Source of the DNA: Aigarchaeota archaeon
GTDB lineage: Archaea > Thermoproteota > Nitrososphaeria_A > Caldarchaeales > Wolframiiraptoraceae
DNA: 44,974 nt
Reading direction: 5' to 3'
Assembly (NCBI GenBank): GCA_025059415.1
Contig: JANXDQ010000001.1
Coordinates: 30,517-75,490, forward strand
Part shown: piece by piece, positions 26,231 to 35,168 of the stretch
How the letters are laid out: every line of letters starts with the position of its first letter
Position numbering within the stretch: the stretch's first letter is position 1
Notes under the pieces: generated by a model
Told to the model about the DNA's origin: nothing
Seen by the model: the letters and a program-made list of their open reading frames with translations, nothing else
Databases searched by the model: none
Made by a program: the position numbers and the translations under genes

Positions 26231-27013
26231 TTAACCCTCTCCTTCCCTATAGGCTTTCCTCGCCGTAGTTATGTATGCAGTATGCGCATGCATTAAGTGT
26301 TCGGGGCGCGTCATCCCTCTCTTCACCCGTAAAGTCCTCATCAAGATCTCGACCGTGATTACATCCGCGAACCCCTCGTTCTTCAATGCTTCCACGGTCT
26401 CGATTACCTGTTCAATTGTAGGACTTAGTGAGACGAGTACTCCGCCATCTCTTAACGCATTTTTCGCGTTTGCGACCGCGAGCCAGGGAGTCGGTATATC
26501 TAAGATGACGGCGTCAATGTCTCTCTCCTCTATTTGTTTGGTGAGGTCCCCATGCTTGAGCTCAACAAAGTCCCTCAAACCCACTTTCTCCAGTTGTTTC
26601 TCGGCGTTTCTCAGGTGATCCTCTACCACGTCATAGCTGTATACTTTTCCCGTGGGGGCGACATAGTATGCGAGGATTGTTGTTAGGACGGCGGCCCCGG
26701 TTCCTCCCTCCACAACTCTGCTCCCAGATCTAATGCCGCTCATCAATACTATGTATCCCAAGTCCTTTGGATACACTATCTGCGTTATTCTGGGGAAGTT
26801 TAGGACTTGGTCGATGATCAGGGGATAAGCGGCCACCCAGACCGATCCGGTATTTGTCTTGATCCTAGAGCCATAGGGCATTCCCATGACCTGTTCTAGG
26901 TCTATGTAGCCTTCACTGCTGTGGAAGCGCCTCCCTCTCCTGACCTCAAGTAAATACTTCCTCCCTTTCTGGGTGATGAATAAAACCCTGTCCCCCTCCT
27001 CGATTGCCTCCAT
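26231..27013 (-). CDS. trmI: tRNA (adenine-N1)-methyltransferase TrmI
   Basis: 260 residues. Methylates adenines 57/58 in the T-loop of tRNA, a thermostability mark in thermophilic archaea. An N-terminal beta domain (EEGDRVLFITQKGRKYLLEV) is followed by RITQIVYPKDLGYIVLMSGI, the SAM site VVEGGTGAAVLTTILAYYV, DVVEDHLRNAEKQL and the motif VILDIPTPWLAVANA (D-x-P-x-P). The C-terminal TRPEHLMHAHTAYITTARKA is conserved. Start ATG at 27013 with GAAGGAG upstream. Confidence 0.94.
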   Translation of the reverse strand: MEAIEEGDRVLFITQKGRKYLLEVRRGRRFHSSEGYIDLEQVMGMPYGSRIKTNTGSVWVAAYPLIIDQVLNFPRITQIVYPKDLGYIVLMSGIRSGSRVVEGGTGAAVLTTILAYYVAPTGKVYSYDVVEDHLRNAEKQLEKVGLRDFVELKHGDLTKQIEERDIDAVILDIPTPWLAVANAKNALRDGGVLVSLSPTIEQVIETVEALKNEGFADVITVEILMRTLRVKRGMTRPEHLMHAHTAYITTARKAYREGEG

Positions 27014-27130
27014 CTCCTTCGCTGAGACAGCGTGAACAGCATCCTTAAACTATTCCCTTTTCCGGCCCTATAGGCAGAAGACGCCCTACAAGGTTTATAG
27101 AACTCCTGGCTCCATTAAGGTTGCGTTAAG

Positions 27131-27886
27131 ATGCCATTGAAGAGGCGGCAAGTGCTCTTTATTGGCCTGGCTTCTGCGGCGGCCGCATGTCTCTCCGCAT
27201 TACTAGCATTATTCGGTGGGGTTAAATTTAATCGGGAGGAAATCAAGGTTACTACGCCAACTATGGTGAGGGTAAAGCTTCCCAAGCCGAGTTATAAGAG
27301 CGAGGTCTCGATCGAGGAAACCCTTCTATTAAGGAGGAGCATAAGGGAATATGAGGATAAGCCAATCACGTTAGAGCAATTGTCCCAACTCCTCTGGGCC
27401 GCCCAGGGAATAACCCTCCCATCTTATGGCTTTAGGACGGCGCCTTCAGCCGGGGCCACCTACCCCCTAGAATTATATGTGGTCGTTAAGGAGGGGGGCG
27501 TGAGGGATCTCGACGCCGGCATCTACCACTATATCCCCAGAGAGCATGCGCTTGAACTCGAGAAGGCGGGTGACTACAGCGTAGATCTGATGAAGGCCTC
27601 TCTTAACCAGGAATGGGTTGGCGACGCCGCGGTAAATCTCGTGATCAATGCGGTCTATGAGCGGACGACCAGGAGATATGGGGATAGAGGAGAAAGATAT
27701 GTCCACATAGAGGTGGGACACGTCGGTCAAAACGTATACCTGCAGTGCATTAGCCTCGGCCTAGCATGCGTCGTTATAGGAGCATTCTACGATGATTGGG
27801 TGAAGAAGGTTGTGGGCGGCATCGGCGAGCCGCTTTACATAATCCCCATTGGGGTCAAGAAAGGAGGTTACAAGTTTCAAGCCTGA
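27131..27886 (+). CDS. Exported SagB-type nitroreductase-family oxidoreductase
   Basis: 251 residues. After an N-terminal signal or anchor with twin arginines (KRRQVLFIGLASAAAAC, then a hydrophobic run to about residue 32) comes a nitroreductase domain binding FMN. It shows LLRRSIREYEDKPITLEQLS, LLWAAQGIT, TAPSAGATYPLELYVVV, GIYHYIPREHAL, HIEVGHVGQNVYLQ and GEPLYIIPIGVKK. This is the SagB/ThcOx-like subgroup. A folded flavoprotein with a twin-arginine signal would leave by the Tat pathway; the Cys after AAA could alternatively be a lipid-anchor site. TATA-like GGTTTATAGA lies about 30-40 bases upstream. The substrate is unknown. Confidence 0.85.
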   Translation: MPLKRRQVLFIGLASAAAACLSALLALFGGVKFNREEIKVTTPTMVRVKLPKPSYKSEVSIEETLLLRRSIREYEDKPITLEQLSQLLWAAQGITLPSYGFRTAPSAGATYPLELYVVVKEGGVRDLDAGIYHYIPREHALELEKAGDYSVDLMKASLNQEWVGDAAVNLVINAVYERTTRRYGDRGERYVHIEVGHVGQNVYLQCISLGLACVVIGAFYDDWVKKVVGGIGEPLYIIPIGVKKGGYKFQA

Positions 27887-27919
27887 AAAGGCTATAAGCT
27901 AGCTAAACCAAAGAGAAAA

Positions 27920-27979
27920 CGGCGATGACGAATCAGAGTTATGCTGACTCCGATGAAGTGGAGGCATTTGTCTGAGCCG
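27920..27979 (+). ncRNA. C/D-box sRNA (2'-O-methylation guide)
   Basis: A 60-nt unit with terminal stem CGGC (27920-27923) and GCCG (27976-27979). The order is C box ATGACGA (27925-27931, one change from RTGATGA), 12-nt guide ATCAGAGTTATG, D' box CTGA (27944-27947), a 3-nt spacer, C' box CGATGA (27951-27956), an about 15-nt guide AGTGGAGGCATTTGT and D box CTGA (27972-27975). The 12-nt first guide and 3-nt spacer are standard for archaeal sRNPs. A TATA-like CTATAAG at 27892-27898 is 22-28 bases before the stem, where transcription should start. By the D+5 rule the guides would direct methylation in CATAACTCTGAT-like and ACAAATGCCTCCACT-like targets, which I cannot place. Confidence 0.78.
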
Positions 27980-28091
27980 CCGCACATCAATCAAGCAATT
28001 CTCTTTAAGAAAGGGGCACTCTGGATCATTGATGAAGAAGACTAGGATTGTTAAGATCAGTTGGTTAATAAAGGTGGGGAGGCTCTCCCCT

Positions 28092-28664
28092 ATGTCGCCA
28101 ACCGCCTTAATCTCTGAGAAAATAGGAATAAAATGGCTCATGATGTTTGATGATGAATACGTATATGGCCCAACTCCAGGAATAGTAGAGATCGCAGATC
28201 TATTAGTATCTCAATTAAAACCGAAAACAGTTATCGACCTATTTGGGGGAAGTGGGGCGCTATCAAAACTCGCATTAAGAAGAAATGTTGAGAAGGTGAT
28301 TTACGTCGATCTATATCCGGATGCCGCGACTCTTAACCTGAAGGAATGCAGGGGAATCGAGATAGTCAAGCAAGATGCATTAGAGTTCATCGAGAAAGAT
28401 GGGATATACTGCGATCTCTTGTTCGTAGATCCACCCGAGGAATTAATTGACGAAGTTTTATCCAAAATTGGGCGAATGCGTAGGATGATCAAGAAAGCCG
28501 GATTGATCTGGATTGGCTCCAGCGATGTGGCAAAAAGGAGGATCAGGAGAATTAGAAGACATAAGGCGATCACGTTCATCAACGCGTGGGGAGACGCATT
28601 CATGATCACCTGGAAACCAGGCTTCGGAGAGAAGATAGAGCGGATAAAGCAAATAATTGGGTAA
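28092..28664 (+). CDS. RsmD-like SAM-dependent methyltransferase
   Basis: About 190 residues. Rossmann methyltransferase core: KTVIDLFGGSGALSKLALRR (motif I), VIYVDLYPDAATL (motif II) and LLFVDPPEELIDEVL (motif IV, DPP-E). The DPP motif points to an N-methylation of a base, as in RsmD/Trm-type RNA enzymes; the target is unknown. The C-terminus is basic (RRIRRIRRHK). The frame is open from 28029, but TTAATAAA at 28065-28072 is 20-27 bases before the ATG at 28092, so a leaderless start there is preferred over earlier codons. Confidence 0.75.
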   Translation: MSPTALISEKIGIKWLMMFDDEYVYGPTPGIVEIADLLVSQLKPKTVIDLFGGSGALSKLALRRNVEKVIYVDLYPDAATLNLKECRGIEIVKQDALEFIEKDGIYCDLLFVDPPEELIDEVLSKIGRMRRMIKKAGLIWIGSSDVAKRRIRRIRRHKAITFINAWGDAFMITWKPGFGEKIERIKQIIG

Positions 28665-28894
28665 AGTTAAAAATCGAAGAGGAAGAATTGTGGAATGGGG
28701 TGAAGCTGTGGGGAGGCGACAAGTAAACCCCTACTTATCATATCATCAGTCGAGTGAAGAGTCCTCTGAGAAGAATAAAAAGAAGAAATAACTTCATTTG
28801 TGATTTACGCAAACCTTCTGTTTTTGATGAATGCAGAGGTGGAATCCATTTTAGTTACCGAGTATGCCGATGTGATGGAGGAGAGGTGGGGTTA

Positions 28895-29206
28895 TTGAGG
28901 GTAGCCGCCGTAGGTGATGGATTCTTTATCTCGCTTTGGCAGATGGCTGGCGCCGAGGGGTTCAGGGCGGAGAATGATGGAGAAGTGTTATCCACACTCA
29001 TGAAGTTAATTAAGGAAGGAGGATACTCGGTCATATTGCTACCAGAAAGATATGTCGAGTTAACTAGAGAGGTGAGGTTAAAGCTGATTAAGGAGGGGAA
29101 AATTGAGCCCATCTTCGCCTTCGTCCCAGAACGGGGATTAACGAAGAGGATGGGGGAGATAATGGAGAAGGCGGGTCTCGCAATCGGCGTGAAACTTGAG
29201 GTTTAG
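28895..29206 (+). CDS. atpF: A/V-type ATPase subunit F
   Basis: 103 residues. Central-stalk regulatory subunit. Typical blocks: MRVAAVGDGFFISLWQMAGA, YSVILLPERYVE, and IEPIFAFVPERGLTKRMGEI. The frame extends back to 28754, but the TTG at 28895 has a perfect GAGGTG (28883-28888) six bases upstream and gives the normal family length. It opens the seven-gene plus-strand block; 28665-28894 ahead of it holds no gene and presumably its promoter. Confidence 0.9.
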   Translation: MRVAAVGDGFFISLWQMAGAEGFRAENDGEVLSTLMKLIKEGGYSVILLPERYVELTREVRLKLIKEGKIEPIFAFVPERGLTKRMGEIMEKAGLAIGVKLEV

Positions 29207-29222
29207 AGGAGGTGATTGAGAA

Positions 29223-29528
29223 GTGAGCCTTGCCTCACTAATACTCGAGGAAAAGAAGGCCATGCTCTATGTCCAAGAGGTGAAAGAAAAGGCGCAGAGA
29301 ATTCTGCAAGAGGCCGAAAGAAAAGCTGAAGAAATATTACGCACAGTCCAAAGCCCCGAGAAAATCCATGAGGAATTGGAGTCCTATAGGAAGGAGTTGG
29401 AGAAAGAGGTGGAAAAAATCCTGAGGGAACATCGTGAAAAAGCTGAGATGATAAAATCGCTTCCAGACGAGGTGATTGAGGAAGCAGTAAAGATCGTCGT
29501 CGAGGAGGTCTTGAAACATGAGCTCTGA
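29223..29528 (+). CDS. atpH: A/V-type ATPase subunit H (peripheral stalk)
   Basis: 101 residues, almost wholly a charged coiled coil: SLILEEKKAMLYVQEVKEKA, then QRILQEAERKAEEILR, with a small helical C-terminus (LPDEVIEEAVKIVVEEVLKH). It pairs with subunit E as the peripheral stalk holding the catalytic head. GTG start at 29223 with GAGGTGA upstream. Its end overlaps subunit E by 11 bases. Confidence 0.88.
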   Translation: MSLASLILEEKKAMLYVQEVKEKAQRILQEAERKAEEILRTVQSPEKIHEELESYRKELEKEVEKILREHREKAEMIKSLPDEVIEEAVKIVVEEVLKHEL

Positions 29529-30120
29529 CGCTATTCAGGTCCTAAAGGAGGAGATATGGAGGAGGGCGAGGGAGAAGGCTGAAAACATCATGAGGGAAGC
29601 CGAAGAGAAGGCTATGAAAATAATCGAGGCCGCGGAGATGAGGGTTAGGGAGGAAGTGCGGAGCAAGGTCGAGTCAGAAAAACTTGCCCTGAAGAGGAGG
29701 ACTCTCGGAAAGGCGTTGATGGACGGGAGAAGGGAGGTAATCTCGGCCAAAAACGAGGTACTCGAGAAAGTCTTTGAAAGAGCTGTGGAGAGGATAAATA
29801 CGCTTAGAGACTCAGACCTCTATAGGGGATTCCTGGTAAATAGCCTGAAAAGAGCGATCAAAAAATTCTCAGACATGAACGTGGAGGAACTCGCAATCTA
29901 CGTCAATGAGAAAGATCTAGAATTTCTCCAATCAAGAGTGCGTGAACTCAATCCACCTGTTAAGTTAAAATTTAGAAAGGGAGACTTCATCGGCGGGATG
30001 ATAGTTACGGACCCCGAAGAGAAGATGATATTCTACGACACGATTGAGGGTAGATTTGAGAGCCTTAAACCAATACTTCGAGAGAAAATCGCGTCGATAC
30101 TCTTTAGGAGGGTTGAGTGA
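29518..30120 (+). CDS. atpE: A/V-type ATPase subunit E (peripheral stalk)
   Basis: 200 residues. A long N-terminal coiled coil (KEEIWRRAREKAENIMREAE) leads to a globular C-terminal domain (FIGGMIVTDPEEKMIFYDTI, then EGRFESLKPILREKIA). It binds subunit H along the stalk and the A/B head at its C-terminus. The ATG overlaps the end of subunit H; its TGA ends one base before the chosen start of subunit A, so H, E and A are translationally linked. Confidence 0.94.
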   Translation: MSSDAIQVLKEEIWRRAREKAENIMREAEEKAMKIIEAAEMRVREEVRSKVESEKLALKRRTLGKALMDGRREVISAKNEVLEKVFERAVERINTLRDSDLYRGFLVNSLKRAIKKFSDMNVEELAIYVNEKDLEFLQSRVRELNPPVKLKFRKGDFIGGMIVTDPEEKMIFYDTIEGRFESLKPILREKIASILFRRVE

Positions 30121-30121
30121 G

Positions 30122-31891
30122 GTGATTCGCGAGGGTGTGATTAGAAGGATTAATGGATCCCTGATCATAGCTGAGGGACTCCCGGACGCGAAGATCGGAG
30201 ATGTCGCCTACATCGGTGGACAGAGACTCATAGGAGAAGTTGTGAAGATTTCTGGAAATGAAGTCGACCTACAGTGCTATGAGGATACCAGTGGACTGAG
30301 ACCCGGGGAGCCGGTGGTCAACACGGGGAAGCCGTTGGTGGCCGAACTCGGTCCAGGGCTCGTCGGGGAGATATTCGATGGCCTTGAGAGGTCCGAACTC
30401 GAGTTATGGAGGCTTACTGGGCCGTTCATCAAGAAGGGTTACAGAATCGCGCCTTTAAGGAGGGATAAAAAGTGGCATTTCATCCCAAGGATTAAGGTGG
30501 GTGACCGCGTAACCGAGGGCGACATCCTGGGAATAGTCCGAGAGACATCCGTTGTGGAGCACAGAATCCTTACGCCGGTAGGCATTAACGGCGTTGTTGA
30601 GAGGATTGAGGAAGGAGATTTTAGGGTGGAAGAGCCCATAGCCGAGATCAGGCTGCCGAGCGGCGAAAAAAGGGAGATAACGATGGTCCAAGTTTGGCCT
30701 GTCAGAATTCCGAGGCCCTATAAGAGGAGATTGCCTGTAACTGACCCACTCTTCACGGGGCAAAGGGTCATAGACATGTTCTTCCCGGTCGCGAAAGGGG
30801 GAACCGCGGCCATACCGGGCGGATTTGGAAGCGGCAAGACGATAACCCTCCATCAAATCGCTAAGTGGTCTGACGCCGACATAGTGATCTACATTGGATG
30901 CGGTGAGAGGGGAAACGAGATGGCTGAGGTCATCACGAACTTCCCACAACTCGAGGACCCCAGAACCGGTAAGAAACTCATCGAGAGAGCGATATTCATA
31001 GCAAATGTCAGCAATCTCCCGGTGTCAGCCCGCGAAGCAAGCGTCTACATGGGGGTAACCATAGCGGAGTACCTCAGAGATCAGGGATACCATGTCGCCG
31101 TAATCATTGACTCAACATCGAGGTGGGCGGAGGCGTTGCGAGACCTCTCCGGCAGGCTTGAGGAGATCCCGGCAGAGGAAGGTTACCCGGCATACTTAGC
31201 GGAGAGGATAGCTGGGATCTATGAAAGGGCTGGGAAAGTCGTCGCCCTAGGAGGTGCCGATAGGGTGGGATCCGTGACGATTATGGGAGCGGTATCGCCT
31301 CCTGGAGGAGACTTCAGCGAGCCCGTAACCTCGACCACGATAAGGTACGTTGGATCTCTCTGGGCCTTAGATACAGAGCTCGCTTATAGAAGGCATTTCC
31401 CGGCGATAAACTGGCTAAGAAGCTTCACAAAGTACGTCGGTCTATTAGATGAGTTTTGGGGGAGATATGATCCAAATTGGAAGATTTATAGAGAGAGAGC
31501 CCTCGAGGTCTTAGAAGAGGCCTCGAGGCTCGAGGAGATCGCGAGGGTCATAGGTGAAAAGGCCCTTCCGGACGAGCAGAGACTCATCCTACTGGTTTCT
31601 GAGATAATCAGGGAGGGGTATCTCGTGCAACACGCATTCCACGAGGTAGACACGTACTGCCCGCCTGAAAAACAGGTAGAAATCCTGAAAGTGATAATCG
31701 GATTCTACGATCTGGCCAGGCCCCTGATCGAGGCCGGAGTCCCAGTCGATAGGCTCAGGGAACTTAGAAGCGTGATGGAGCTGTTAAGACTCAAGGAGAA
31801 AAAGACCCTGGAGGAGATAATGGAGGACTCCGCTAGGTTGAAGACGGAGTTGGAGTCGCTAAAGGCCGAATATGAGGTGAAGGCGGCTTAG
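30122..31891 (+). CDS. atpA: A/V-type ATPase catalytic subunit A
   Basis: 589 residues. Catalytic nucleotide-binding subunit. N-terminal beta barrel GVIRRINGSLIIAEGLPDAK, the A-specific bulge region, P-loop IPGGFGSGKTITLHQIAK (about residues 234-251), ERGNEM with the catalytic glutamate, VIIDSTSRWAEALRD (Walker B) and VTSTTIRYVGSLWALDTELA are present. No intein. The frame is open to 30044, but the GTG at 30122 follows GGAGGG at proper spacing and matches the family N-terminus. Confidence 0.96.
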   Translation: MIREGVIRRINGSLIIAEGLPDAKIGDVAYIGGQRLIGEVVKISGNEVDLQCYEDTSGLRPGEPVVNTGKPLVAELGPGLVGEIFDGLERSELELWRLTGPFIKKGYRIAPLRRDKKWHFIPRIKVGDRVTEGDILGIVRETSVVEHRILTPVGINGVVERIEEGDFRVEEPIAEIRLPSGEKREITMVQVWPVRIPRPYKRRLPVTDPLFTGQRVIDMFFPVAKGGTAAIPGGFGSGKTITLHQIAKWSDADIVIYIGCGERGNEMAEVITNFPQLEDPRTGKKLIERAIFIANVSNLPVSAREASVYMGVTIAEYLRDQGYHVAVIIDSTSRWAEALRDLSGRLEEIPAEEGYPAYLAERIAGIYERAGKVVALGGADRVGSVTIMGAVSPPGGDFSEPVTSTTIRYVGSLWALDTELAYRRHFPAINWLRSFTKYVGLLDEFWGRYDPNWKIYRERALEVLEEASRLEEIARVIGEKALPDEQRLILLVSEIIREGYLVQHAFHEVDTYCPPEKQVEILKVIIGFYDLARPLIEAGVPVDRLRELRSVMELLRLKEKKTLEEIMEDSARLKTELESLKAEYEVKAA

Positions 31892-31903
31892 GAGGTGGAT
31901 GAA

Positions 31904-33310
31904 ATGAGGCCTTCCAGGGAAAAGGCGGGGATGGTTTATAGGACGGTTAGGGAGATACGCGGCCCATTGATGATCGTCGAGGGAGTTAGAGGGGCCGGAT
32001 ACAACGAGGTAGTTGAGGTAAAACTCGCTGATGGAACAGAGATAATTGGAACCGTGCTCGACACTTACAGCGACAGGGCAGTAATACAGGTCTTCGGGCA
32101 CACAGAGGGGCTCAGCCTAGACGCGGCTGTGAGATTCACGGGAGATGTTTTGAGGATATCCCTCTCTGACGATCTTATAGGGAGGATCTTTAACGGGAGC
32201 TTTAAGCCGCTCGACGGCCTCCCCGAGCCCATAGGAAAAGAGAGGAGAGAGGTATTCGTCTCAATAATAAATCCCGCGGCCAGGGAGCCTCCGAGCGAAT
32301 TCATACAGACCGGGATCTCTGTGATCGATGGGATGAATTCCTTGGTGAGGGGACAGAAGTTACCAATATTCTCTGAGGCGGGTCTCCCACACAACGTAAT
32401 GGCCGCTCAGGTAGCGAGACAATCAACAGTCCTTGGACGCGAAGAGGAATTCGCCGTGGTCTTCTGCGCAATGGGAATCAAACACGAGGAATATGAGTTC
32501 TTTAGGAGGGAGTTTGAGCAAACCGGAGCTTTAGATAGATCAGTGATGGTGTTGAATCTAGCAGATGACCCAATCATCGAAAGAATACTCGCCCCAAGGA
32601 TAGCACTTACCATAACAGAGTACCTCGCCTTCGACCTCGACATGCATGTACTGGCAATATTAACTGACATGACGAGTTATTGTGAAGCCCTACGATCCAT
32701 CTCCATCGCCAAGGAAGAGGTCCCCGCGAGGAAGGGATACCCAGGCTACATGTACAGCGATCTAGCAACGATCTATGAGAGATCTGGGAAGATTAAGGGT
32801 AAGAAGGGATCAGTGACTTTGATGCCGATACTCACGATACCCGGCGGTGACATAACGCATCCAATTCCAGATCTAACAGGATACATCACTGAGGGCCAGC
32901 TAATACTAAGTCGCGATCTGGAGCTAAAGGGAATATATCCTCCTGTAAACCCCCTCCCGTCACTCTCTAGGCTCATGAAGGACGGCGTCGGCTCCGGGAA
33001 GACCAGGGAAGACCACATGGAGGTCTCAAACCAGCTCTACATGGCGTATGCCGAGGGCGTGAAGGCGAGGGACCTCTCGAGGATAATCGGTGAACTCGGG
33101 TTAAGCGAGAGAGAGCGGAGGTATCTCAAGTTCGCGGATGAATTCGAACGTAAATTCATAAATCAAGGAATCTACGAGAACAGGCCCATAGAGAAGACGC
33201 TCGAGATAGCTTGGGACCTCCTCTCCCTGCTCCCAGAAGATGAGTTAATCAGGATCAGCGAGGGTAACATCAAGAAATATCACCCGAAGTATAGGAAGAT
33301 GGCGGTCTAA
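31904..33310 (+). CDS. atpB: A/V-type ATPase subunit B (non-catalytic)
   Basis: 468 residues. Partner of subunit A in the hexameric head. Has TVREIRGPLMIVEGVRGAGY at the N-terminus, no P-loop (SEAGLPHNVMAAQVARQSTV in its place), LTDMTSYCEALRSISIAKEE and VPARKGYPGYMYSDLATIYE. ATG at 31904 with GGAGGTG six bases upstream; the GTG at 31895 lies inside that ribosome binding site and is rejected. 12 bases after subunit A. Confidence 0.96.
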   Translation: MRPSREKAGMVYRTVREIRGPLMIVEGVRGAGYNEVVEVKLADGTEIIGTVLDTYSDRAVIQVFGHTEGLSLDAAVRFTGDVLRISLSDDLIGRIFNGSFKPLDGLPEPIGKERREVFVSIINPAAREPPSEFIQTGISVIDGMNSLVRGQKLPIFSEAGLPHNVMAAQVARQSTVLGREEEFAVVFCAMGIKHEEYEFFRREFEQTGALDRSVMVLNLADDPIIERILAPRIALTITEYLAFDLDMHVLAILTDMTSYCEALRSISIAKEEVPARKGYPGYMYSDLATIYERSGKIKGKKGSVTLMPILTIPGGDITHPIPDLTGYITEGQLILSRDLELKGIYPPVNPLPSLSRLMKDGVGSGKTREDHMEVSNQLYMAYAEGVKARDLSRIIGELGLSERERRYLKFADEFERKFINQGIYENRPIEKTLEIAWDLLSLLPEDELIRISEGNIKKYHPKYRKMAV

Positions 33311-33311
33311 A

Positions 33312-33935
33312 ATGTCCACGACGATCCGCTATACCAAAGGATTTCTACTCGACTTCAAGAGAAGACTAGGATTTATTGAGAGCGCGCATGACCTACTCGA
33401 AGTAAAGAGAGATCACCTCATGAGAGAGATTAAGGAAAACCTCGAGAAATTAAAGAGGGTGAGGAAGAAAGTGGTGGAAGAGGTCATGGAGATCAATAGG
33501 AATTTCGCGCTCCTGCATGCCGCATATGGTAGCTCGGAGATCAAGACGGCGGCCGCCTTCCTAGAAGAAAAAGCGCGGGTCACCGTCATCCCGAGAAGTA
33601 TTTTAGGCGTGGTCGTTCCCCTCGTCAAGGAGATAAATACCCCGAGCTTGAAGACAAAATATCCACTCTATATCACCCCATTAGCCGAGAAAATTTCAAA
33701 TGTACTCTCCGATCTTGTAAGGCTCGCGGAGCTTGAGGCCGAAATCGAATTTATCCTAGAGGACCTAAGGACCACGAGCACTAGGGTGAATGCATTAGAG
33801 AGGGTGGTGATCCCCCGTTATAAGATGGTGATTAAGCGCATCCAAGACGTTTTGGACCACGAGATGCTCCAGGAATTCATGAGAATAAAACTCGTGAAGA
33901 GGATGCTTAGTAGGAGGGGTGGGGCTTGGACTTAA
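33312..33935 (+). CDS. atpD: A/V-type ATPase subunit D (central stalk)
   Basis: 207 residues. Rotor shaft; long N- and C-terminal helices (GFLLDFKRRLGFIESAHDLL, then KRDHLMREIKENLEKLKRVR, and a C-terminal TTSTRVNALERVVIPRYKMV helix) with a mid section ending TPLAEKISNVL. The TTSTRVNALE motif is diagnostic. It starts one base after the stop of subunit B and overlaps subunit C by ten bases. Confidence 0.94.
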   Translation: MSTTIRYTKGFLLDFKRRLGFIESAHDLLEVKRDHLMREIKENLEKLKRVRKKVVEEVMEINRNFALLHAAYGSSEIKTAAAFLEEKARVTVIPRSILGVVVPLVKEINTPSLKTKYPLYITPLAEKISNVLSDLVRLAELEAEIEFILEDLRTTSTRVNALERVVIPRYKMVIKRIQDVLDHEMLQEFMRIKLVKRMLSRRGGAWT

Positions 33936-34921
33936 CCTACCTGATCTGCAGAGCCCATGGATTTGAAACGAAGTTACTCACGGCTGAACATATCAGAGAA
34001 CTTATGGCAGTTAACAGTCTAAAAGAACTCGTCGAAAGGCTTTCACAAACTGGCTATGGCCCAAAACTCAGAGACGCGAAAAACATCTGGGACCTGGAAC
34101 GTATATTCGCCGAAGAGTTGATGGATAAATTCCACAGGTTATTGGGGATATCGCCTGAGGGGGTCCTCAGAGATTTCCTAAAGACCTATTTCAGGAGATA
34201 TGAGGTCCAGAACCTCATTTGGCTCATTAGGATGAAGTGGAGAAAAGCTTCAGAGGAAGAGGTTAAGAGCATCCTGCTCCCAACCGAGAGGATAGGGGAT
34301 GTGAAATTTGAGCCATTGATCAAATTAGAGAGCCTAGAAGAGCTATTCGAACTGTTGGAAAACCAAGGATATCAAGGAATTGCAGCGTTTGGAGAAGATA
34401 TCTCATTAATTGAGTGCGCCCTCAGGAAAATCCATTATCAGCGGCTAATGGAACGCTTATCGAGGATAATCTTAGCCGACAGAAGAGATATCAGGAGTCT
34501 TTTAATACCCGAGATCGATCTCTCAAACCTCAAGTTATGCATTATCACACTTCTTCACAACTACGATGAAGACACAGTAAGAAAGCTCCTTATCAAAAAT
34601 CCAGGTGGAATATCCTTACGAGAGCTCCTAGCATCCGTCAAAATGGGAGATATCCGGAAATTTATAGAAAGCTTCCCGAACTATAGGGCGTTCCTGGAGA
34701 CCGTTCTCTCTGGAGAAGAGTGGAGGACCGATGTGGAGCAGTTGAGGGCTGTCAGAAAGGCGCTGTACCTCAAGCGGGTAGAGAGATACATAAGCTTCCT
34801 CTACGTCATGAAATACATCATCGATGTTGAGACAGAGTATAGGAATCTCCGATCGATTGCCTTGTCAATATACCATAATCTACCCGTTGAAGCGAGGGAA
34901 GAGCTGGTAATATTACCGTAA
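33926..34921 (+). CDS. atpC: A/V-type ATPase subunit C (vacuolar d-like)
   Basis: 331 residues. Funnel-shaped adaptor linking the central stalk to the proteolipid ring. Mostly helical: ICRAHGFETKLLTAEHIREL, FLKTYFRRYEVQNLIWLIRM and a C-terminal RVERYISFLYVMKYI. TTG start at 33926 within the end of subunit D, with GGAGGGG just upstream. It closes the plus-strand block. In many archaea C precedes A; here it comes last, after D. Confidence 0.88.
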   Translation: MDLTYLICRAHGFETKLLTAEHIRELMAVNSLKELVERLSQTGYGPKLRDAKNIWDLERIFAEELMDKFHRLLGISPEGVLRDFLKTYFRRYEVQNLIWLIRMKWRKASEEEVKSILLPTERIGDVKFEPLIKLESLEELFELLENQGYQGIAAFGEDISLIECALRKIHYQRLMERLSRIILADRRDIRSLLIPEIDLSNLKLCIITLLHNYDEDTVRKLLIKNPGGISLRELLASVKMGDIRKFIESFPNYRAFLETVLSGEEWRTDVEQLRAVRKALYLKRVERYISFLYVMKYIIDVETEYRNLRSIALSIYHNLPVEAREELVILP

Positions 34922-35110
34922 TCAAGTCAACTTCACGAGTTTTATGAAGATTAATGCGAGGAGTATGGGGAGAATTGTCCCCAATAATATTGTGAGCAGT
35001 ATAGCCACATATATGCTCGGCTTCCGTAAAAAGTATAGCACTCCTAACGCTTGAAGGGTTATGAGTGTGATCAGGTAAAGAAGGAGCAATTTGAGAAGAC
35101 GTTTTCCCAT
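34922..35110 (-). CDS. Two-helix membrane protein beside the ATPase proteolipid gene
   Basis: 62 residues, two hydrophobic helices (about 5-26 and 32-58), basic at the N-terminus (MGKRLLK). It lies 58 bases downstream of the subunit K gene on the same strand and its stop adjoins the stop of the convergent subunit C. TATA-like CTATTAAAATTAAG is 15-28 bases before the ATG, so it could also have its own leaderless message. Size and place recall small accessory proteins of ATP synthase operons (AtpI-like), but there is no sequence match I can claim. Confidence 0.5.
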   Translation of the reverse strand: MGKRLLKLLLLYLITLITLQALGVLYFLRKPSIYVAILLTILLGTILPILLALIFIKLVKLT

Positions 35111-35168
35111 ATGGAACTACGACTTAATTTTAATAGATAACATTATCGATTATGCATGTCTCCGAGGG

